From Arenibacter sp. P308M17 (GTDB lineage Bacteria; Bacteroidota; Bacteroidia; Flavobacteriales; Flavobacteriaceae), in NCBI RefSeq assembly GCF_003426735.1, contig NZ_QVON01000007.1, positions 186,001 to 250,000 on the forward strand: a stretch of DNA of 64,000 bases, in the 5' to 3' direction. Positions 51,471-59,456 of this stretch are shown one piece after another. Made by a program: the position numbers and the translations under genes. How positions within the stretch are numbered: position 1 is the stretch's first letter; every line of letters starts with the position of its first letter. The notes below the pieces were generated by a model that saw only the letters and a program-made list of their open reading frames with translations, ran no database searches and had not been told where the DNA came from.

Positions 51471-51974
51471 TTTATGGAAAAGGCCAAACGAAGTTTGAGG
51501 TTTTGGAATAAAAAAAGGGACCAGCAGCGATAGCTGCGCGGTTTCTTATTTGCAAGACGGAGCTCAATGGAAAACCGCAGGTAATCCAGTCGAGGTCACG
51601 AATAAATAGTACAACAAGAAAAAACGCCAAGCTTGCTTGAGCGTTTTTTTGTTTGTGCTATTTTCAAAGCGGAGCTTTGCTGGATGTGCGACAGCAAATC
51701 TTTTTTTTATGGAAAAGGCCAAACGAAGTTTGAGGTTTTTGGAATAAAAAAAGGGGACCTTTTTATTTCCTCCAATTTAAGGATTTTTGGTTAATATATG
51801 CCAAAGTATTGGAACAGGATCGGAATTTGAGACTACCTAATGCTGGTTGGGCAACCAAAATAAAGGATGGTCCCTATATACATAAAAACCGTTAAATTTG
51901 ATCTTGCCCAATAAATGGCGAATATTTTCTAACGGATGATCATTGGCCGGCCCTTTATATACCGTATGCAAGCA
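51464..51974. repeat. Duplicated tRNA 3' end with flanking direct repeats
   Basis: The gap holds a copy of the tRNA-Arg 3' end (AATCCAGTCGAGGTCAC, 51583-51599, identical to 51413-51429), then a terminator-type hairpin (51619-51650), and two copies of a 58-base sequence (51464-51522 and 51700-51758, differing by two indels). A dispersed-repeat copy (A) begins at about 51756. No gene is visible. Confidence 0.75.
51619..51650 (+). terminator. Hairpin terminator after the tRNA 3' copy
   Basis: AAAAAACGC-CAAGC, loop TT, GCTTG, one bulged A, GCG and seven T; stem of about 14 pairs. It follows a tRNA fragment that has no tRNA body, so it may have been carried along with the duplication. Confidence 0.65.
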
Positions 51975-52772
51975 CTAACTATTTATGAGGTGCCGGATCA
52001 ATATCCTTTTGATATCCTTATTGTCCTGACGCGGCACTATATAGTTTAATTTGTTCCTTTTGGTAGTTTTTGGACAAAAACCAAACCCCTTATACACCCC
52101 ATTTTCTATATATACCAGACCCAATTCGTCATCGTCCCTGCCCTCCACCTCGAACAAGCGGGTAAACCGTACAATCGTGGTGGCATTTATGAATGTCTCC
52201 ACTCGTGCATTGTAATCGGAAGGATGTTCAACTCCCAGGCAAGCTCCATGACAAGCCTTTATCTGAAACTGAAAACAGGATCCCATTGTTTTATAAAGCC
52301 CATTTATCTTTTGGCACAACCCGTATTTTTCGGTTATCCTATACAGGGTTTCTTTTGCTTCCCGGATGGAAGTAAATGAAGTAATAGCCTCCTCGTCCAA
52401 AGAAATCCTATCTATTCCAAGTCCTACATAACCACCTATTTCCTTCCTGTATAGGCCATATTGGTAAATAGTCCTCCGCTGTGAACGGTTATATAGGGGT
52501 TGGTGCAATTTAATAAGCTCGGATTCATAAAGTAGTGCGATAAGATCGCTTCCCATTACTTCAAAGGACACCCTGCACACATGGATTTGGATCTTAATGG
52601 ATTTTCTATCCTTACCTGAAAAATGCTGTTGTACCCGCTTACGGATATCGATACTCTTGCCAATGTAAACGAGATTATCCTTTTGATCAAAGAAATAATA
52701 TACTCCGGGAGAGGATGGAAGATCCCCAAACCCATTTTCCTTCAAGACGTTTATTACAATTTTCCCCTGCAT
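51975..52772 (-). CDS. GIY-YIG nuclease (UvrC-like), lacking the usual exonuclease domain
   Basis: 265 residues from ATG 52772 (MQGKIVINVLKENGFGDLPS); a TTG at 52826 would add 18 residues. The GIY-YIG domain opens with SSPGVYYFFDQKDNLVYIGKS and RKRVQQHF, followed by the C-terminal block CFQFQIKACHGACLGVEHP. In flavobacterial relatives that I recall, this pair of parts follows a DnaQ-like 3'-5' exonuclease in a protein of about 450 residues; here that half is missing and the upstream sequence is non-homologous. It may be a truncated or free-standing form; see findings. Confidence 0.75.
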   Translation of the reverse strand: MQGKIVINVLKENGFGDLPSSPGVYYFFDQKDNLVYIGKSIDIRKRVQQHFSGKDRKSIKIQIHVCRVSFEVMGSDLIALLYESELIKLHQPLYNRSQRRTIYQYGLYRKEIGGYVGLGIDRISLDEEAITSFTSIREAKETLYRITEKYGLCQKINGLYKTMGSCFQFQIKACHGACLGVEHPSDYNARVETFINATTIVRFTRLFEVEGRDDDELGLVYIENGVYKGFGFCPKTTKRNKLNYIVPRQDNKDIKRILIRHLINS

Positions 52773-53268
52773 GCTGCGAATATACGTAAAGGACTTGTTC
52801 AAAAAAGCTAGTTGGGAAATCGGCAATGTTAAAAAAATCTCCCATCCAATTCATATTCTATCGTTATCTCCTTGGCTAGATCATTATCTAAAATTTCTAA
52901 AATATTGTCCGCATTTATGGTATCATTCAGCCATTTATAGACATAAGCTATCCAAGGGTGCGGCTTATTTTATTTCTATTGGGCTTTGGGGTGCCGCTTC
53001 TAGCTTAACGTGCTATGAGGTTTAATCTTTAGTATTTCTTACAATTTTGGGATTTTCCGTTAATATAAGTAAAGTGGTGGAACTTCAGTAGCATTTGGTC
53101 TGTCTATTGGCTAGTTGCCCTGCCAAGTTAAGGGAAGGCACGAGCCCGCCCATGGCGTTCGAACAAGCGGGCTCGCGCTAACGGGGTTCAGAACTCACCG
53201 TATTATTGCCCAGATCCGGCAACCTTGATTAACTAAAAAATCGGAAACCAGTTCAGCAACAAGTATGC
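52773..53268. repeat. Intergenic region with dispersed repeat copy B and an open reading remnant
   Basis: On the minus strand 52829-52969 is an open stretch of 46 codons ending in a stop, without any ATG or other start codon, with protein-like composition. From about 53043 to 53220 is repeat copy B, including the hairpin arms CGAGCCCGC (53141-53149) and GCGGGCTCG (53167-53175) and flanking GTTA (53127) / TAAC (53179). Confidence 0.55.
52829..52969 (-). pseudogene. Possible C-terminal gene remnant
   Basis: 46 codons reading ...HPWIAYVYKWLNDTINADN...LAKEITIEYELDGRFF and a TAA stop. An in-frame stop precedes the stretch and no start codon is found, so it may be the tail of a disrupted gene. No family was recognised. 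Confidence 0.3.
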
Positions 53269-54366
53269 TTATTGTGGATCCTGGTCCCGCTGATCTGGAA
53301 AAGTCAGGCAGAAGGTAGCACCTGAATTTACCTGACTAGACACTGTAATGGTACCTCCTAGGTTGTTCATATAGTTCTTCACCAGAAAAAGGCCGATACC
53401 ATTACTGTTGCCATGATCGGTAAAGACCTGCTTCAGTCCGAAGATTTTATTTCCATCTTTTTCCATGTCAAAACCTGTTCCGTTATCCGAAAACAGCAGC
53501 TGGGAAGCATCGCGGTCTTTTTTTGAGGTAATGCTTATTACGGGTGGAATCCCCGGTCTGGCATATTTGATGGAATTGGTAATGAGGTTCAAAAAGATGC
53601 TGTACAGATAAAAGCTATTCCCCGAAACAAATTCCACTTCGGAGAAGTCGGTCACAAATGTAGCTCCAGAGGCTTCAACTAAACTGCGAATGGAATCTGT
53701 GGTGGCCTGGAACACATCTTTTAGGGGAACCTGTTCCAAGGTAGATCTTAGTAACAGGGTATCCTTTAAATGCTCCATCTGATCATCCAGGGTGTCCTTT
53801 AATTCATGCACCGATTTTACCAGCAGGTCAAGGTACACTAAGCTTTCTTCATCATTTATTTGCGAACGATCAAGTAAACTGAAGAGCGACATCATATTGC
53901 TTACAGGGGACCTCAGGTCGTGAGAAATGGAATAAGTGAGCTGTTTAAGTCCAGAATTTATGGCCGTAAGGTCCTTTATCAGCAGCTGTCGATCCTCTTC
54001 CAGTTTTTTAATATGGGTTATATTTTTGGAGACGGCATATATTAGTTCTTTAGCTTGATCCGGAATGGAAGTCCAGGTAAGCCACACTATCTTGCCAGCT
54101 TTTGTTATATAGCGGTTTTCATAGTTAAGCAGGGGTTTATCTTCCAGAAGGAGGGCCCGTGTCTCAGCTGTTAATTCCCTGTCCTGCGGGTGTACAAAAG
54201 AGCTTATGGGGACAGCAAACAGTTCTTCCTCACTATAGCCCATAAGCTTTACAAAGGCAGGATTTACCCTTCTGAAGTAGCCATCGTATCCGGCAATGCA
54301 AAGGTTATCGTGAGATAAACGAAAAAAGGTTTCCAGGTCAGGCCGGTCTTCGGGAGAGCTCTTCAT
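53269..54366 (-). CDS. PAS-domain sensor histidine kinase
   Basis: 365 residues: a PAS domain (about 12-118; NLCIAGYDGYFRRVNPAFVKLMGY and ENRYITKAGKIVWLTW), the phosphorylation His149 in SISHDLRSPVSNM, and an ATPase domain with the N box NLITNSIKYA, G1 SDNGTGFD and GNSNGIGLFLVKNYMNNLGG. All kinase motifs are complete. There is no membrane helix, so it senses a cytoplasmic signal. No response regulator gene is adjacent: the protein is an orphan within this window. Confidence 0.88.
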   Translation of the reverse strand: MKSSPEDRPDLETFFRLSHDNLCIAGYDGYFRRVNPAFVKLMGYSEEELFAVPISSFVHPQDRELTAETRALLLEDKPLLNYENRYITKAGKIVWLTWTSIPDQAKELIYAVSKNITHIKKLEEDRQLLIKDLTAINSGLKQLTYSISHDLRSPVSNMMSLFSLLDRSQINDEESLVYLDLLVKSVHELKDTLDDQMEHLKDTLLLRSTLEQVPLKDVFQATTDSIRSLVEASGATFVTDFSEVEFVSGNSFYLYSIFLNLITNSIKYARPGIPPVISITSKKDRDASQLLFSDNGTGFDMEKDGNKIFGLKQVFTDHGNSNGIGLFLVKNYMNNLGGTITVSSQVNSGATFCLTFPDQRDQDPQ

Positions 54367-54703
54367 AGGGGCTTCTGATTCGGTATGAATGTGTGCTAAA
54401 ATAAGGAATATCCGGGAGATGTTCTTTTAAGCGGGAAAAAATATCGATAAAAGAAGTTAGACCGTTATCATATAATAAAGGTTTTGATCCTTTTTATTTC
54501 TTCCCATTTAGGGATTTTTGGTCAATATATGCAAAGTGGCGGGAAAGGAGCTGTACTTGAGACGGCCTAATGGCTAACTGGACAGTAAAGTTAAGGGAAG
54601 CCACGGGCGTGACGCCTGTCTGCCGACAAAGACAGGCCCGCTCCAACTGGAGAATTGCAAATTCCCTGATTTTAGTAGCCTCCAAATAGCTTTGGGTTAA
54701 CAT
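54367..54703. repeat. Intergenic region with dispersed repeat copy C
   Basis: A repeat related to copies A and B begins at about 54489. It ends in a GC-rich hairpin, GCCTGTCT (54614-54621) and AGACAGGC (54630-54637) with an 8-base loop. No gene is visible. Confidence 0.6.
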
Positions 54704-55252
54704 CTATAATTTGTCACTTTTCCTCTTTCGAGTGTAATACAATTGAGTCAATCCAGTTTCAAATGTTTTTACACTTACAAATTCCAATAATTGCTCTGGT
54801 CTTCCTTCGTTAAACAATCTTGTACCATTTCCAACAAGAATGGGCACAACGGAAATAGTAAGTTCATCTATGAGATCATCTTTAAGTAGTTTGTTAATGA
54901 CCTCAGAACCACCATCACAATAAATGCCTTTTCCCTTTTCGCTTTTGAGCTTGGTTACCAGATCTTCTAAATTGCCCGTATAAAATTTGATTCTGCCATT
55001 ATCTGGACGTTCTGTTCTTGTAATGACATAAACATCTCTTTCGCCATTATCGTAATGCGAAGCACCAATCTCCTTTACCACATAATCATAGGTTTTACGA
55101 CCGATGATAATAGTATCTATAGTTGATGTAAATGCTGCATAACCATAATCTTCTCCTTCTTTTTCAACCAGTTTTAAGAAACTAAGGTCATCATTTGGTT
55201 GGGCTATAAATCCGTCTAAACTGGTCGCTATAAATAGTTTTATTTTTCTCAT
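54704..55252 (-). CDS. RibD_C/dihydrofolate reductase-fold protein
   Basis: 182 residues from ATG 55252 (MRKIKLFIATSLDGFIAQP); an upstream ATG at 55279 would add nine residues not fitting the family. The motifs SLDGFIA, IGRKTYDYVV and YCDGGSEVINKLLKDDLIDEL identify the RibD C-terminal/DHFR-fold reductase family (YwjB/YyaP-like). It should use NAD(P)H on an unknown substrate. A 70-base gap separates it from the AraC gene upstream, which may share its transcription. Confidence 0.82.
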   Translation of the reverse strand: MRKIKLFIATSLDGFIAQPNDDLSFLKLVEKEGEDYGYAAFTSTIDTIIIGRKTYDYVVKEIGASHYDNGERDVYVITRTERPDNGRIKFYTGNLEDLVTKLKSEKGKGIYCDGGSEVINKLLKDDLIDELTISVVPILVGNGTRLFNEGRPEQLLEFVSVKTFETGLTQLYYTRKRKSDKL

Positions 55253-55324
55253 TTGATGTAAAATTTTAATTTTCCACAAAAGTAGGTATACCCCAAAGGC
55301 TTTGCTTTGGAAAAAAACGACATT

Positions 55325-56053
55325 TTAAAGGTCGGAGGGAAGAAGACCCGTATATTGCTTTATTACATTGGTAAGGTGGGAATGGTCATAATATCCACAT
55401 TCAAAAGCAATATCCAATAAACTCCGATTTTGCTTTGAATATTTGATTAAACTCATAGCATTCCTAAAACGGATAATATTTGAATATTTTTTTGGGGATA
55501 GGCCAATAAGCTTTTTAAAATTACGTTCTAGCTGTCTTACTGTTGTGCAATTTCGTTTTGATAATTCGTAGATACCAAGTTGCCCTTTCGTGGAATGAAT
55601 ATCATTGATAATTGATTGAAGGTGGTAATTTTTGCTTTTTAGTTTTGATGAAAAGAAATGGTCAAAATAATTAAAAGGATTTTCAAATGCTTTATCAAGA
55701 TTAAATGATTGAGATTTTTCAAATTCAACTGTGTCGTTAATCAATTCATTACGTGAGGCATAGAAATTTCTGAAAGTTCCAGGTTTTAGGCATGCACCTA
55801 TTAAATGTGTATCAGTATCAATAACGCTATCTTTAAATGAACTCATTGCTCCGACCACATAAGTTTTTCCAAACTCCATTAAAACCGAGCCGTTGTCAGT
55901 TAAACAATTATCTCCTAAATTCATTAATATACCACTACAACCATCTGGGAAAACCCGTTCCCTTTGGCTTTCCAACTCGTTTCCTTTCAGCTCCCAATAG
56001 AAATGGATAAAGGGCTCTAATTCTCTGTAAGGTTTTATTATTTTGTACTTCAT
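55325..56053 (-). CDS. AraC-family transcriptional regulator
   Basis: 242 residues. The N-terminal domain (YKIIKPYRELEPFIHFYWELKG) is the DUF6597 type found in Bacteroidota AraC regulators; the C-terminal double helix-turn-helix contains QLERNFKKLIGLSPKKYSNIIRFRNA and LDIAFECGYYDHSHLTNVIKQYTG. It probably regulates the reductase gene directly downstream. Confidence 0.87.
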   Translation of the reverse strand: MKYKIIKPYRELEPFIHFYWELKGNELESQRERVFPDGCSGILMNLGDNCLTDNGSVLMEFGKTYVVGAMSSFKDSVIDTDTHLIGACLKPGTFRNFYASRNELINDTVEFEKSQSFNLDKAFENPFNYFDHFFSSKLKSKNYHLQSIINDIHSTKGQLGIYELSKRNCTTVRQLERNFKKLIGLSPKKYSNIIRFRNAMSLIKYSKQNRSLLDIAFECGYYDHSHLTNVIKQYTGLLPSDL

Positions 56054-56543
56054 TGGTCTCAGTGTTGTCGTTCGTTAGAAGGACCGCCAACCTTTATATA
56101 TGAAACGTGGCTGGTTTCCAAGCTGTGTCCAGTCCCACGTGACCAAACGAAAATAAGAAATTGAAACTAGAAATTTAGGCTACGCCCCAAGCATGTTTTA
56201 TACATTTCTTTGTTGGGTCTAATTTTCAGTCGACTTAGTTAAAATTTAATATTCCCTTTCAAAATAATCCCATAACTCGTTTCCAAGTTTTTCTCCGTAT
56301 CCATAATTTGTAAAAAGTACATAGCCCGAAAGCCATTTATAGGCCTCTAGAAAAAGAATATTTAAGAAACGGCCCATCCCTTTATTTTAAAAATAAAATT
56401 TATTGACGAATTAAAATGTAGTACTTCCAATATGAAATGATCTTTTAAGGATAATCTCGATATCTTCCTTTAAAAAGTTTGAACCCTGTCCTCTTGAGGT
56501 CACGAATTAACAGCACAATATAAAAAACACTAAAGCCATTACA
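56054..56543. other. Intergenic region with a hairpin, a small ORF and a tRNA-3'-like sequence
   Basis: A hairpin with arms ACGTGGCTGG and CCAG/CCCACGT lies near 56105-56142. A small minus-strand reading frame is described separately. At 56479-56518 the sequence reads like the end of a tRNA (GTTTGAACCC ... TTGAGGTCACG) and shares 20 of 23 bases with the sequence after the duplicated tRNA end at 51592-51614. Confidence 0.5.
56246..56377 (-). CDS. Possible 43-residue protein
   Basis: ATG 56377 to TAA 56246; sequence MGRFLNILFLEAYKWLSGYV followed by an acidic/aromatic tail ending YFEREY. An A+T-rich TATTTTTA box, one base from the -7 consensus, lies just upstream on the same strand. Composition is protein-like but no homology can be judged by eye. 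It may be a small gene or chance. Confidence 0.3.
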   Translation of the reverse strand: MGRFLNILFLEAYKWLSGYVLFTNYGYGEKLGNELWDYFEREY

Positions 56544-57161
56544 TCAATTTTCAGGAAAATTGGCGACCGCTTTAATTTCTTCAATTTGAAGGGTGTGCCG
56601 CACTGTATGTCCGGCCAAAAATAACAACGATTGATACGCATCCGTTGCGCCAGCTGGTGAATCGTTCACACGGTTTCGTAATTCCTCCATTGGGGTGATT
56701 TCCATATATGATAGGATTTCTACCCGTTGGCTTTTCAAATCGTTCAAAGCAACTTCCGCATCCATGTATTTGCCCTCTCCCTTAAGAATTTCCGGGGCTT
56801 TAAATTTTGTACTTCGGTCGGTAACCATTTTAATGATTTCCTCATCACTAAGTTTGATCTCCTTTCTGCGCTCCGGATTTGCGGGCTGCTCCATATAGCC
56901 TTTTACCATTCCAAAAATCATAGGTTCGGTCTTAATAATATGTTCCAAACATTGACTTATGGACCAAGTGCTGTCCGATACTTTGAAATGCAATTGCGAT
57001 TCACTGAGTCCGTTAACGCTTTTACCAAGATTATCCAAAGTTTCCTGATAATAATTTAAAGCAAATGCTTTGTCGTTTTTAGAGCTTTCTTGAGCTTTTG
57101 CTATTAAAGGTATCGCAGTAAGAACCAATAATAGAATAAGATTTTTTTTGAGCAGTTTCAT
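56544..57161 (-). CDS. DinB-family protein with signal peptide
   Basis: 205 residues. A Sec signal (LILLLVLTAIPLIAKAQ) precedes the four-helix DinB/DUF664 bundle; the three metal-binding histidines are plausible in QCLEHIIKTE and GHTVRHTLQIEEIK. Most DinB-like proteins are cytoplasmic enzymes such as thiol transferases, so the signal peptide is unusual. It is the last gene of the series read leftwards, 26 bases after the SRPBCC gene. Confidence 0.8.
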   Translation of the reverse strand: MKLLKKNLILLLVLTAIPLIAKAQESSKNDKAFALNYYQETLDNLGKSVNGLSESQLHFKVSDSTWSISQCLEHIIKTEPMIFGMVKGYMEQPANPERRKEIKLSDEEIIKMVTDRSTKFKAPEILKGEGKYMDAEVALNDLKSQRVEILSYMEITPMEELRNRVNDSPAGATDAYQSLLFLAGHTVRHTLQIEEIKAVANFPEN

Positions 57162-57187
57162 TTTGATCTGATTTTAAGGTTGGTAGT

Positions 57188-57646
57188 TTATGATTCTGAT
57201 AATGCTTTCAATTTATCCAAAGCTTTTGGCCAGGTTTTGTCAAAATAGTCAATGTATTCTTCATTACTGTCAACCTCAACAGTGATCGTTGTAACGCCAT
57301 TGGTTTCAGAAAAGGTATAGTTTTCCATGGACCCGGCCCAGCTTTTCACTTTTGGGCCATCAAGAATTTCTTGGTCATTTTCTATAATTCCATAATGTTT
57401 AATGGAGATGAACTTATTGGGAATGTTCTCGGCAATTTCGGCAATCATACCCCCTTTCTTGCCTTGTTCATCAGTTCCAACAAATAACATTTTTGAGCCT
57501 TTGTCCCAACTGCCCTCATAGGTCGAGGTTGGATCGAACAAGGCGGTCCAAGCTTCATAGGTTTTTTTGTTTTCAAGACCAAGCATCAAATTATAAACTT
57601 TGCTTGCAGTAGTATTGATATTAATTTTATACCTTTTTGTTTTCAT
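57188..57646 (-). CDS. SRPBCC/AHSA1-like protein
   Basis: 152 residues: YKININTTASKVYNLMLGLENKKTYEAWTALFDPTSTYEGSWDKGS begins a START-like helix-grip fold, and the C terminus TWPKALDKLKALSES is the long final helix that closes the pocket. It is unlike the other two SRPBCC genes nearby in length and motif. It starts 1 base after the preceding gene ends. Confidence 0.8.
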   Translation of the reverse strand: MKTKRYKININTTASKVYNLMLGLENKKTYEAWTALFDPTSTYEGSWDKGSKMLFVGTDEQGKKGGMIAEIAENIPNKFISIKHYGIIENDQEILDGPKVKSWAGSMENYTFSETNGVTTITVEVDSNEEYIDYFDKTWPKALDKLKALSES

Positions 57647-57647
57647 T

Positions 57648-58070
57648 TTATTCCAAATTTCGTTCGGTATACTTTTTAAAATTGTTCAATATGGCTTGCC
57701 AACCGGCTTTTTGCATATCCAAGGGGTTTTGATTTTCCGCTTCAAAATTGGTGGTGACCTTCACGGCATCCTTTAATGGCTCGAAAAGTGTGGTTACCTT
57801 TCTGCCATCTTCCAAAATATAAGTTAGTTTTTTTTGAGAAATAACGTCGTCATACACCGCCTTAAAATCAAAACCAAAACTGCCATCTTTTGCTTCCATC
57901 CGGGCAAGATAGGTACCGCCAACTTTCAAATCATTTTCTACCCTTGGGCAATGCCAATCGTTGGATGCAAAATTCCAGTTGACAATATGCCGGGGCCTGG
58001 TATAGGTCTTCCATACATTTTCTATGGAACTTTTTACTACAATATCAATGGTTAATATTTTTGTGTTCAT
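57648..58070 (-). CDS. SRPBCC/AHSA1-like protein
   Basis: 140 residues. IDIVVKSSIENVWKTYTRPRHIVNWNFASNDWHCPR is the typical AHSA1 N-terminal motif, followed by GGTYLARMEAKDGSFGFDF and the closing WQAILNNFKKYTE helix. Members bind hydrophobic ligands, and some contact Hsp90; the ligand here is unknown. It is part of the tightly spaced minus-strand series. Confidence 0.84.
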   Translation of the reverse strand: MNTKILTIDIVVKSSIENVWKTYTRPRHIVNWNFASNDWHCPRVENDLKVGGTYLARMEAKDGSFGFDFKAVYDDVISQKKLTYILEDGRKVTTLFEPLKDAVKVTTNFEAENQNPLDMQKAGWQAILNNFKKYTERNLE

Positions 58071-58082
58071 GATTACGATTTT

Positions 58083-58478
58083 TCACATTAAACGTTCCAA
58101 TTGTCCTTTGCGCTTTACAATATTTTTATAATCCCATTGAATGCCTTCCGCTTTTTTAAGCCAACGTTTTAGCTCTTCGGCATTTACTTGTTCCACATCG
58201 GTATAACCAATAGCGGCATCTTTAAATTTTTCGCCTTTCAGATTCAACTTTTCTTCATCAAATGATTGTCCGCTCCAGAACATCAATCGCACCTGATGTT
58301 TCAATTTGCTAAAACCAACAATTGGGTTGCCGTTGATAAACCAAACAGGATGTGCGTGCCAAATTTTACTTTCGGTAAAAACCAGATTGGTATCTATAAG
58401 ATCTTGTAATTCAAAGCAAATATCCCGGTCGTCCTTGTCTTCCAAATTGCTGATGTATTTTTCAATATCAGTATTCAT
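58083..58478 (-). CDS. DUF1801 (YdhG-like) protein
   Basis: 131 residues: YISNLEDKDDRDICFELQDLID, KIWHAHPVWFINGNPIVGFS and LMFWSGQSFDEEKLNLKGEKFKDA are characteristic of DUF1801. Family members often travel with AHSA1 and VOC genes, as here. The activity is unknown. Confidence 0.83.
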   Translation of the reverse strand: MNTDIEKYISNLEDKDDRDICFELQDLIDTNLVFTESKIWHAHPVWFINGNPIVGFSKLKHQVRLMFWSGQSFDEEKLNLKGEKFKDAAIGYTDVEQVNAEELKRWLKKAEGIQWDYKNIVKRKGQLERLM

Positions 58479-58486
58479 ACCGACTT

Positions 58487-58924
58487 TTACTTTTTTAAAA
58501 ATTCAAATGCCCCTTTTCTAAGATTGATATGGTACTCGGAAAATGCTTTCAGGCAGGCAAGGAAGTTTGCCCAACCTTCAGTATTTCCTGCAAACCATTT
58601 AATGTTTTTTTCATTCACCTCTTTACGGCCTTCCGTAACTATTACCAGGGTGCTTTTGTCAGCTTGCTCCAGAAGTTCTATTTCTACAACAGTTTCAGGG
58701 TCCCAAACAAAGGCTATTTTTTTGTTGGGAATACACTGCCCTATAGTTACGGGACATTTTTCGTCAAACTCGGGAAATGTCCAGATGAGTTCAGCATTTT
58801 CTGCTATTCTTCCTGTGCTACTTCCTATAAAATACTGTCTCATTTTATCAGGGTCCACCATATTTTCAAAAACTTCGTTGATGGGTTTTTGAATCTGGAT
58901 CCTTGCTTTTATGTTGAGTGTCAT
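58487..58924 (-). CDS. SRPBCC/AHSA1-like protein
   Basis: 145 residues. KARIQIQKPINEVFENMVDPDKMRQYFIGSSTG opens the helix-grip fold; EGWANFLACLKAFSEYHI is the final helix. It is the third SRPBCC gene in 1.8 kb, all on the minus strand; sequence differs enough that recent duplication is unlikely. A 102-base gap precedes the VOC gene upstream. Confidence 0.84.
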   Translation of the reverse strand: MTLNIKARIQIQKPINEVFENMVDPDKMRQYFIGSSTGRIAENAELIWTFPEFDEKCPVTIGQCIPNKKIAFVWDPETVVEIELLEQADKSTLVIVTEGRKEVNEKNIKWFAGNTEGWANFLACLKAFSEYHINLRKGAFEFLKK

Positions 58925-59026
58925 TTTTTTTTATTTTAATATACAGGCCCAAACAAACCGAGTTTATTTTTTTGATTGATGCCAATTGAATTTTTTAGAT
59001 TGTTCAGGCTTGTAAGATTTTAACTT

Positions 59027-59449
59027 TTACTTTGCATTTGATGGGAAATTGATCATCCAGCAAACACCAAATTTGTCCACGAACGATCCAAAATAATCGC
59101 CCCAAAACATATCGTCCATTGGCATTTCTACCTTGCCCCCAGCTGAAAGTCCGTTGAACAATCTATCTGCTTCCTCACGGGAATCCGGCGTAATGGAAAT
59201 ATAATTGCTGTTGCCCTGCGTTAAAACGTGGCCCTGACTTGGCAAACAGTCCGACGCCATAAGAAATTGATTTTTACCAATGGAAATGGAAACATGCATG
59301 GAACGGTTCTTTTCGCTTTCCGGTAAATTTTCGGTGCCAGGTGCTTGGTCCATCTTTTGGATAAAAAATTCGCCGCCAAAAATAGTGTGGTAAAAACGGA
59401 ATGCTTCTTCGGCATTGTCGTCAAAATTAAGATAAGGATTTAGTGTCAT
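59027..59449 (-). CDS. VOC-family protein (PhnB-like)
   Basis: 140 residues from ATG 59449 (MTLNPYLNFDDNAEEAFRFYHTIFGGEFF), the normal start of PhnB-like proteins; the frame is open further upstream but overlaps the DoxX gene and has no family match. The second half, NYISITPDSREEADRLFNGLSAGG and DMFWGDYFGSFVDKFGVCWMIN, completes the paired beta-alpha-beta-beta-beta modules. Ligand or metal binding cannot be decided. Confidence 0.85.
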   Translation of the reverse strand: MTLNPYLNFDDNAEEAFRFYHTIFGGEFFIQKMDQAPGTENLPESEKNRSMHVSISIGKNQFLMASDCLPSQGHVLTQGNSNYISITPDSREEADRLFNGLSAGGKVEMPMDDMFWGDYFGSFVDKFGVCWMINFPSNAK

Positions 59450-59456
59450 AGTAAAT

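Noticed and set aside
53127-53182. Integron attC site (GTTA...TAAC around a GC-rich hairpin)
   Set aside because: The order of core sites is reversed relative to attC (RYYYAAC...GTTRRRY), and no integrase is present.
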